From an uncultured Nitrospira sp. (GTDB lineage Bacteria > Nitrospirota > Nitrospiria > Nitrospirales > Nitrospiraceae), in the NCBI GenBank assembly GCA_902500755.1, contig CABVRV010000022.1, forward strand, positions 1-47,710: DNA of 47,710 bases. The letters run 5' to 3'. The notes under the pieces are model-generated. The model ran no database searches and had not been told where the DNA came from. It worked only from the letters and a program-made list of their open reading frames with translations. The position numbers were made by a program, and so were the translations under genes. Shown piece by piece: positions 42,012-47,710 of this stretch. How positions within the stretch are numbered: position 1 is the stretch's first letter; every line of letters starts with the position of its first letter.

Positions 42012-42733
42012 GCACTGCGAAATACCGACGTCTCCTGCTGAAGGTCAGTGGTGAGATGTTGGCCGGCGAGCAGGGCTACGGCATTCAACCATCGATCCTC
42101 GAAAATCTTGCCGAAGAAATCGCCTCAGTGGTCGCACTTGATGTACAAGTTGCGATTGTGATCGGAGGGGGAAACATTTTTCGGGGGATTGCAGCGAGTG
42201 CGTCCGGGATGGAACGGGCCTCGGCTGACTATATGGGAATGCTTGCGACCGTGCTCAACGCGCTCGCCCTTCAAAACGCGCTTGAACGTGTCGGCGTGAT
42301 CACCCGTGTGCAATCTGCCATCGAGATGCGCCAGCTTGCCGAAGGGTACATCCGTCGAAGAGCTATTCGACATCTTGAAAAGAGTCGTGTGGTCATTTTT
42401 GCCGGCGGTACAGGAAATCCGTATTTCTCAACGGATACCGCCGCCGTTCTTCGGGCCATGGAGATCAGTGCCCAGGTGATCATGAAGGGCACAAAAGTCG
42501 ATGGAATCTATGAGGCCGATCCTGTGACGAATCCGTCGGCGAAAAAATACGACTCCATCTCCTTTCTGTCCATTCTCAATCAGAACCTCAAAGTCATGGA
42601 TTCCACAGCCATCAGTCTGTGCATGGATAATCAATTACCTCTCGTCGTCTTTAACTTAAAAATCAGCGGGAATTTTAAACGTGTGGCTTTGGGTGAGCCG
42701 CTCGGGACGTTAGTGACGAGCGGCGATCGCTGA
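42008..42733 (+). CDS. pyrH: Uridylate kinase
   Basis: A 241-residue amino-acid-kinase-fold protein of normal length. [50 protein letters not shown], and [20 protein letters not shown] are the PyrH blocks, covering phosphate, UMP and ATP binding. [10 protein letters not shown] and a final GEPLGTLV follow. It phosphorylates UMP to UDP as a hexamer and is normally GTP-activated and UTP-inhibited. It supplies UDP for nucleic acids and for sugar nucleotides used in envelope synthesis. The 4-nt overlap with tsf and 20-nt gap to frr keep the canonical order. Confidence 0.98.
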   Translation: MSTAKYRRLLLKVSGEMLAGEQGYGIQPSILENLAEEIASVVALDVQVAIVIGGGNIFRGIAASASGMERASADYMGMLATVLNALALQNALERVGVITRVQSAIEMRQLAEGYIRRRAIRHLEKSRVVIFAGGTGNPYFSTDTAAVLRAMEISAQVIMKGTKVDGIYEADPVTNPSAKKYDSISFLSILNQNLKVMDSTAISLCMDNQLPLVVFNLKISGNFKRVALGEPLGTLVTSGDR

Positions 42734-42753
42734 CTCTATCACGAGGTGTACTC

Positions 42754-43317
42754 ATGTCCAACGCAGCGCCGATTCGGCAGTCATTCACCGCTCAGATGGA
42801 TCAGGCTCTCGAACATCTGCGGAAAGACTTATCCGGTCTCCGAACCGGACGAGCCTCCGTCGCGCTTCTTGACGGCATTCGAGTTGACTATTACGGCACC
42901 ATGACACCGCTGAAACAGGTGGCCAATGTCGCCACTCCAGAGGCGCGACTGATCTCCATTCAGCCTTGGGAGCCGAAACTCATCAAGGAAATTGAGAAGG
43001 CCATCTCCAACTCAGGCTTGGGCGTGACGCCATCCAATGACGGCAAACTGATTCGGGTTCCACTCCCACCCCTGACCGAGGAGCGCCGTAAAGACTTGAC
43101 GAAGATCTGTAAAAAACATGGCGAAGATACCAAGGTAAAGATCCGAGGTTTCCGACGGGAAGCCAATGAAGAGTTAAAGAAGCTCCAGAAGGATGGGAGG
43201 CTGACAGAGGACGAGCTGCGCAAAGCAGAACAAGAAACTCAGAAACTCATTGAGCAATACGGCCAGAAAATTGACGAGATCATCAAGAAAAAGGAACAGG
43301 AAATCATGGAAGTTTAA
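42754..43317 (+). CDS. frr: Ribosome recycling factor
   Basis: A 187-residue protein, the standard length. The three-helix bundle is evident: MDQALEHLRKDLSGLRTGRA, the hinge DYYGTMTPLKQVANV, ISIQPWEPKLIKEIEKAI, and PLPPLTEERRKDLTKICKKH. With EF-G it splits the 70S post-termination complex. The ATG follows an ACGAGGTG site. It closes the rpsB-tsf-pyrH-frr series; alr starts 30 nt later and may be read from the same transcript, as no terminator lies between. Confidence 0.98.
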   Translation: MSNAAPIRQSFTAQMDQALEHLRKDLSGLRTGRASVALLDGIRVDYYGTMTPLKQVANVATPEARLISIQPWEPKLIKEIEKAISNSGLGVTPSNDGKLIRVPLPPLTEERRKDLTKICKKHGEDTKVKIRGFRREANEELKKLQKDGRLTEDELRKAEQETQKLIEQYGQKIDEIIKKKEQEIMEV

Positions 43318-43346
43318 GTCCGGCTTCCTGATCCTCTCTTCATCAC

Positions 43347-44480
43347 GTGCCGATTCCGTTCACCTTCCTCCCAGCCGTCGCCACTGTTGATCTGACGGCC
43401 CTTGCCCACAATCTTCTTCAATTGCGTCGTGTTCTCTCTCCCGGATGTGACATCATGGCAGTGGTCAAGGCCAATGCATATGGTCACGGGGCGGTTGAGA
43501 TCGCACAGACATTGATTCGTCATGGCGTGGTTCGTCTTGCGGTGTTTTCGATCGAAGAAGGAATTGCCCTCCGGCAAGCGGGCATCACGGTCTCGATCGT
43601 TATTCTTGGACCGATCTTTCGAGAGCAACTTGAAGACCTCTTTGCGCATCGGCTTACGCCAGTGGTGAGTGACCCGTCTACTCTTACAGCGCTGGGTCAG
43701 TGTGCTGCCAAGGGTTCGTCCCCCTACCCGATTCATCTAAAGATTGACACCGGTATGGGACGGTTAGGTCTCACTCAGAAGGAGCTAGAGACCATCCTTG
43801 CGAAGCATACCTTTCCCTCGTCCCTACGTTTAGAAGGCCTCATGTCTCACTTAGCCGATTCCGATGGGCTGGATCCTGATTCAACCAACCAGCAGATCAC
43901 CCGTTTTGAGCGAGCGATAACGGCAATAAGTGAAGAAGGGTTCAGTGTTCCGATGATCCATCTTTCCAATAGCGCCGGCATCGTTCGTTTTCCATCGGCC
44001 CACTACTCGCTTGTTCGTCCGGGAATCATGCTGTATGGATACCACACGCTGCCTCATACCGCTCAGGCTCCTGACCTGAGACCGGTTCTTTCTCTCACGA
44101 CCCGTATTGCGCAGCTCCGACTCATCCAGCCGGGGGACACCGTTAGTTACAATCGTACCTTCATGGCCAAACGACCAACCCGGATTGCGGTTCTCCCGAT
44201 CGGCTATTCCTATGGGTTAAACCGACAGCTCTCAAATCGAGGTCATGTTCTGGTTCAAGAACGACGTGCTCCCATTGTAGGACGGGTGTGCATGGATATG
44301 GTGATGATCGACGTGACCATGATCCCGAGCGTTACCGTTGGAGACGAAGTCGTGCTGATCGGGCAACAAGCGAACGAGCGCATCACGGCGGATAATCTTG
44401 CCGAGTGGACAGGGACCATCTCGTACGAGGTCCTCTGTGCGATCAGCCCGCAGATTCCAAGGCTGTATCGTTCCGCTTAA
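43347..44480 (+). CDS. alr: Alanine racemase
   Basis: A 377-residue fold-type III PLP enzyme. The PLP lysine is K41 in MAVVKANAYGHGA. LKIDTGMGRLGL holds the conserved Arg, the catalytic tyrosine is in VSYNRTF, and GRVCMDMVMIDVT closes the active site from the second subunit. It makes D-alanine for peptidoglycan in the cytosol. The start is a GTG at 43347 without an evident ribosome site. The next ATG would lose the PLP region's lead strand, so GTG or read-through coupling from frr is likely. No terminator hairpin follows before the convergent gene. Confidence 0.95.
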   Translation: MPIPFTFLPAVATVDLTALAHNLLQLRRVLSPGCDIMAVVKANAYGHGAVEIAQTLIRHGVVRLAVFSIEEGIALRQAGITVSIVILGPIFREQLEDLFAHRLTPVVSDPSTLTALGQCAAKGSSPYPIHLKIDTGMGRLGLTQKELETILAKHTFPSSLRLEGLMSHLADSDGLDPDSTNQQITRFERAITAISEEGFSVPMIHLSNSAGIVRFPSAHYSLVRPGIMLYGYHTLPHTAQAPDLRPVLSLTTRIAQLRLIQPGDTVSYNRTFMAKRPTRIAVLPIGYSYGLNRQLSNRGHVLVQERRAPIVGRVCMDMVMIDVTMIPSVTVGDEVVLIGQQANERITADNLAEWTGTISYEVLCAISPQIPRLYRSA

Positions 44481-44560
44481 TTCATTCGCACATCTGGACT
44501 CATCGACACTCGGAGATATTGTTACACCTCGAGAGCTTTGCGGAGCTATCGCGTCAATGA

Positions 44561-45913
44561 CTAGAAATTAGCTCGGACGGAAAGACCTCCGGCGTGTGCG
44601 GTATTTTGGTAGAACCCATTCACTCCGACTCGATCGAGCGTATTCCCTGCAATAGTTCTCGGCTCGTACAGTGACACCTGGTAGGACAGATCCACACCGA
44701 CGACTTTGGCCTTGATCGATCCTATTCCAAGACTGCCACAGGTTGTCAGCCCCAGAAACGATCCATTTCCCCTGCAGAGCAATCCAAAGCCCGTTGAAAT
44801 GATATGCAGGTCGGCCGATGGAATCGTGGGATTAAATGTGGCGTCTGGGACTTGTGTTTGCTGGTTCGTATAACCGCCTCGCACCGCGACTTCCCAGCCA
44901 GGCATCTGATTGATCCTCAGCCAGCGATGCTCGGTCCCGACCAAAATAGCATAGGTACTTTTCCAATTTTGTGGCTGTGGCAGGAGGAGGGTTCCATCCG
45001 GTCCCCGGACATCTAAGTTTCTGACCGACTGCCAGCCGACATAATCAACATTCAATTCGAGCTTCCACTCACGCTCAGTATTCCGGACAGGCCACAGCGC
45101 AATTCCACCGGTAATGACCTGAGGCAACACGAGCGTCGTCGTCGTGTCTCGGATCTTGACGCCATTGATCAACTGGACACCGTCCAAATGGAGTGTTGCC
45201 TGACTTCGGTAGACAACGGCGACGTTGACAATCGGCAACCCGTCTCCATTCCGCAACGCCGTGTATAACGCGCCGACATTAAAGCCAAGTGCCGCATCTT
45301 TTCCATTGAGCTCAAGTTTAATTCCAGGAGCGACAACTCGCTGAAATTCTGCATGACCTTCACCGAAAAGGCCTGCGAAAGTGTAGATGTCTGCCCCTGC
45401 CCCAATGGAAAGATCAGGGAGAAGTCGATAGGCGATCGTTGGCTTGATATCAAACAACGGCAATGCGCTGAAGGTGGCAACCGTGCTAAATGGACTCGTA
45501 TCTGGCCATCGTGTGGCTGAGCCGAACGGAGTCGTCACTCCCACCCCTACCGTAAGCTTATCAAGCAAGGGAACACCAAGACCTTGGAGGTTCGCCGTAA
45601 TATAGGTATGCGCGGGAGCTGGCCATGCAATGACACCATCATGATCGCCGGACGTCGTAAGACCATTCGGACCTCTATGGCTGAGCGGGCCACCCACAAG
45701 CAATCCTCCCGCCATCACTTGCACTCCAGGCAATTGCGTCATGCCTGCAGGATTGTAGTGGAGCGCTGAGGGATTGTCGGCTTGTGCCGCAAAGGCATTT
45801 CCCATTCCCGACGCTGCTGCCCCCTGCCCAAAGATACGGGGAACCTGCGCCGATACAGGAGAACTACTGCAGATGAGAGCGAGAATAATCAGAAGAAGAG
45901 AGAATCTGCGCAT
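44561..45913 (-). CDS. FadL/OmpP1 family outer-membrane transport protein
   Basis: About 450 residues. A Sec signal (MRRFSLLLIILALICSSSPV, cleavage near SAQ) precedes GMGNAFAAQADNPSALHYNP, the N-terminal hatch/NPA-like motif of FadL-type channels (PF03349). Many alternating beta strands follow, and the protein ends in the aromatic residue of VRANF, as expected for a BamA-inserted barrel. Family members pass long-chain fatty acids or hydrophobic compounds such as toluene through the outer membrane. The frame extends to 46009. ATGs at 45913 and 45940 are both possible; 45913 puts the signal at the N-terminus. It lies just behind the sensor kinase gene, perhaps by chance. Confidence 0.87.
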   Translation of the reverse strand: MRRFSLLLIILALICSSSPVSAQVPRIFGQGAAASGMGNAFAAQADNPSALHYNPAGMTQLPGVQVMAGGLLVGGPLSHRGPNGLTTSGDHDGVIAWPAPAHTYITANLQGLGVPLLDKLTVGVGVTTPFGSATRWPDTSPFSTVATFSALPLFDIKPTIAYRLLPDLSIGAGADIYTFAGLFGEGHAEFQRVVAPGIKLELNGKDAALGFNVGALYTALRNGDGLPIVNVAVVYRSQATLHLDGVQLINGVKIRDTTTTLVLPQVITGGIALWPVRNTEREWKLELNVDYVGWQSVRNLDVRGPDGTLLLPQPQNWKSTYAILVGTEHRWLRINQMPGWEVAVRGGYTNQQTQVPDATFNPTIPSADLHIISTGFGLLCRGNGSFLGLTTCGSLGIGSIKAKVVGVDLSYQVSLYEPRTIAGNTLDRVGVNGFYQNTAHAGGLSVRANF

Positions 45914-46001
45914 GATGGATGTTGAAACATGCCCCCGCATGAACCTAGGTCGAGCCCTCCTGACTAGCCTGCGATGACGCTGATCCAACAGACTATGCAG
46001 G

Positions 46002-47710
46002 TCAGGCACGTTGGAACCAGTGATCCATAGCCTGCTGAAGCTCGACGGTATCGAATGGCTTGAGTAAATAGGCTTGCGCGCCCATCCCGATCGCCTTGAC
46101 GGCTAACTCCTGAGATCCAGACGCAGTCACCATAATGATGGGGATTTTCTCATTCGTCATACGGACCTGCCGTAGCACTTCCAGACCGTCGATCTGGCCG
46201 ATCCCGATGTCGAGAATCACGCCATCGAATGCACCTGACTGCAAGGTCTCAAGGGCTTGCCGTCCGTCAAATGCCGAGTACGTCTGGTAGCCTTCTGCTC
46301 TCAATCGATCATGAAGCAGCTGCTGAATGTCGGTATCATCATCCACGACCAGAATTTGCCGGCCGATAACGTGTGACTCAAGCGAGGGTCGCGTCTTGAC
46401 TGAATGGATAGGAAGTGTAAAGGCGAGTTCTGCGCCACCTTCCTGGAGGTTACGAGCCGCCACCTGTCCTCCTTGCAATTCAACCAGCGTCTTCACGATA
46501 GAAAGTCCGAGTCCCAATCCTTTCGGGGCGGTCCGTTGATCCTGGGTAATGCGGAAAAAGGCGTCAAAAATCTTGTCGAGGTGCTCAGGAGGAATGCCGG
46601 GCCCAGTATCCCGAACGAGGACGGTGACCATTCGGTCGGTCGACAGCTCACAGCCGACCGTCACATGGCCACCGGGAGGTGTGAACTTAATGGCGTTTTG
46701 CACCAGATTGACGACGGTCTGAATCAAACGATCTCGGTCAGCCCAGACGACGACGCTGGAGCCGGGAGGACAGAACTCGAGTGTTTGCTGTTTGACGTGA
46801 GCCAATGGCTTCAACTGTTCAATCACGTCGGTGAGGCAGGTTTCAAGCTCCACAGCGGTCGGATGAACCTCCAACCGTCCGGTCTCGATCCGGGTTCGAT
46901 CGAGAAGATCTTCAATCATACGAACCAGGCGATCTGAGTTTTCAGACATGCGCACAAGGTAACGCTGCTGTTTCTCGTTCAACGGACCAGTGAGTCCGTC
47001 TAGCAGATTTTGAATGAATCCTTTGATTGAGGTGAGCGGCGTCCTCAATTCATGAGATACGTGGGAGAGAAATTGAGCACGGAGACGATCGGCTCGTTCT
47101 AATGCTTCAGTTCGTTCTTTTACTTTCAGCTCCAGCCCTTCATTCCATTCTTCGATCTGTTGGTAAGCCGACGCATTGTCTAATGCAATCGAAACTTGAC
47201 TCGCCACCGTCTTCATCAGGTCCAAGTCGTCTTCGGTTACGCTTTGATTGTGCGAACGATCAACAGTCAACATACCCCACACGCGGCCCTTGGTTTTAAT
47301 GGGAACCACGACCAAGCCCTTGGTTCGACTCAATTCCGCTAAGCGTTGATTGAGCGGATGGAGTCTGTGCCGAATCGTTTCAATATCTTTAACCAACAGC
47401 GGACTTCCCTGCAGCACCACCACCCCCTCAGGACTTTCTCGATCGGTGATGGGAATCCGGCACGACTGGGCGAACGCCTCGACCTCCGGAGGCGCTCCAA
47501 TCAGACGAATGTGCTCGATGGTGTGCTCGAATGGATCAAACATGGAAACCATAGCACTGTTGTAGTTGAGCTCATGTGTGAGGGCTTCCAACACTTGGTG
47601 CAGGAGGGCGTCACGTTCAAAGGTTGAGCTGAATGAGAGTCCTGCTCGATGCAGCGCCGTGAGTTGGGCCACTTTGCGTCGGAGTTCGACACGCATCTGC
47701 TCTTGTTCGA
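46002..47710 (-). CDS. Hybrid sensor histidine kinase with GAF and receiver domains, partial (5' end outside window)
   Basis: At least 568 residues. The frame continues upstream of an ATG at 47696 to the window edge (residues EQEQ), as a coiled segment, so the true start probably lies outside. Domains in order from the ATG are a GAF domain (about 20-165), a coil, HisKA with phosphoacceptor His in FLSHVSHELRTPLTS (about 215), HATPase_c with VVNLVQNAIKF, DTGPGIPPEHLDKIF and GLGLGLSIV, then a C-terminal receiver with VVDDDTDIQ, phospho-Asp in GVILDIGIG and the Lys of YLLKPF. It is a cytosolic signal integrator; the signal and the output partner are unknown. A C-terminal receiver suggests an internal phosphorelay or a response regulator acting without a DNA-binding domain. 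Confidence 0.93.
   Translation of the reverse strand, partial: EQEQMRVELRRKVAQLTALHRAGLSFSSTFERDALLHQVLEALTHELNYNSAMVSMFDPFEHTIEHIRLIGAPPEVEAFAQSCRIPITDRESPEGVVVLQGSPLLVKDIETIRHRLHPLNQRLAELSRTKGLVVVPIKTKGRVWGMLTVDRSHNQSVTEDDLDLMKTVASQVSIALDNASAYQQIEEWNEGLELKVKERTEALERADRLRAQFLSHVSHELRTPLTSIKGFIQNLLDGLTGPLNEKQQRYLVRMSENSDRLVRMIEDLLDRTRIETGRLEVHPTAVELETCLTDVIEQLKPLAHVKQQTLEFCPPGSSVVVWADRDRLIQTVVNLVQNAIKFTPPGGHVTVGCELSTDRMVTVLVRDTGPGIPPEHLDKIFDAFFRITQDQRTAPKGLGLGLSIVKTLVELQGGQVAARNLQEGGAELAFTLPIHSVKTRPSLESHVIGRQILVVDDDTDIQQLLHDRLRAEGYQTYSAFDGRQALETLQSGAFDGVILDIGIGQIDGLEVLRQVRMTNEKIPIIMVTASGSQELAVKAIGMGAQAYLLKPFDTVELQQAMDHWFQRA

Noticed and set aside
1..47710. CRISPR arrays, insertion sequences, integrase or phage genes
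   Set aside because: No regularly spaced repeats, transposase or recombinase motifs, or paired terminal repeats were seen on reading either strand.

Overview
The window reads as a chromosomal segment of a Gram-negative bacterium, most likely a Nitrospira-type member of the Nitrospirota. This is inferred from remembered gene content and order: a heme operon with a fused CobA-HemD and a CcsA-like protein, the short EF-Ts, and tandem bifunctional-nuclease-family proteins ahead of rplM-rpsI. No search could be run, so the assignment is moderate. No insertion sequence, integrase, phage gene or CRISPR array was seen.

Region 1 (1-12923, minus strand) is a Wzx/Wzy-type exopolysaccharide locus. Read in the direction of transcription it runs: a 58-residue ribbon-helix-helix regulator, an HD-GYP protein, a Wza-like export lipoprotein, a Wzc-like co-polymerase/tyrosine kinase, an O-antigen ligase/polymerase, two GT4 glycosyltransferases, a flippase, a GT2 glycosyltransferase, a methyltransferase, a GT39-type membrane glycosyltransferase, and a methyltransferase cut by the window edge. 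Four junctions are 4-nt stop/start overlaps. A sigma-54-like element precedes the regulator.

Region 2 (13152-29135, minus strand) is a dense housekeeping run. In transcription order it is: CcsA-like protein, hemA, hemC, cobA/hemD, a CBS-domain protein, hemB, ribF, tilS, hpt, ftsH, folP, glmM, comEC. It carries heme/siroheme precursor synthesis, flavin, tRNA and purine-salvage functions, membrane proteolysis, folate and amino-sugar synthesis, and DNA uptake. Two local RNA structures stand out: a 14-bp hairpin behind ftsH and a hairpin covering the comEC ribosome binding site.

Region 3 (29198-31545) holds rsmI, a convergent TusA-like gene, a lineage-specific secreted protein with its own terminator and promoter, and tRNA-Leu(CAA).

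Region 4 (32004-35363, plus strand) is a tightly overlapped three-gene cassette: a tiny YIDPGSGS membrane protein, a protein joining a kinase-like N-terminal segment to a methyltransferase, and a membrane-anchored sulfatase/alkaline-phosphatase-superfamily enzyme. I regard it as the best candidate for an undescribed envelope-modification system.

Region 5 (35694-44480, plus strand) carries a YggX-like protein, two bifunctional-nuclease paralogues, rplM-rpsI with a strong terminator, argC-argJ, rpsB-tsf-pyrH-frr, and alr. Region 6 (44561-47710, minus strand) has a FadL-like outer-membrane protein and a hybrid sensor kinase that runs off the right edge.
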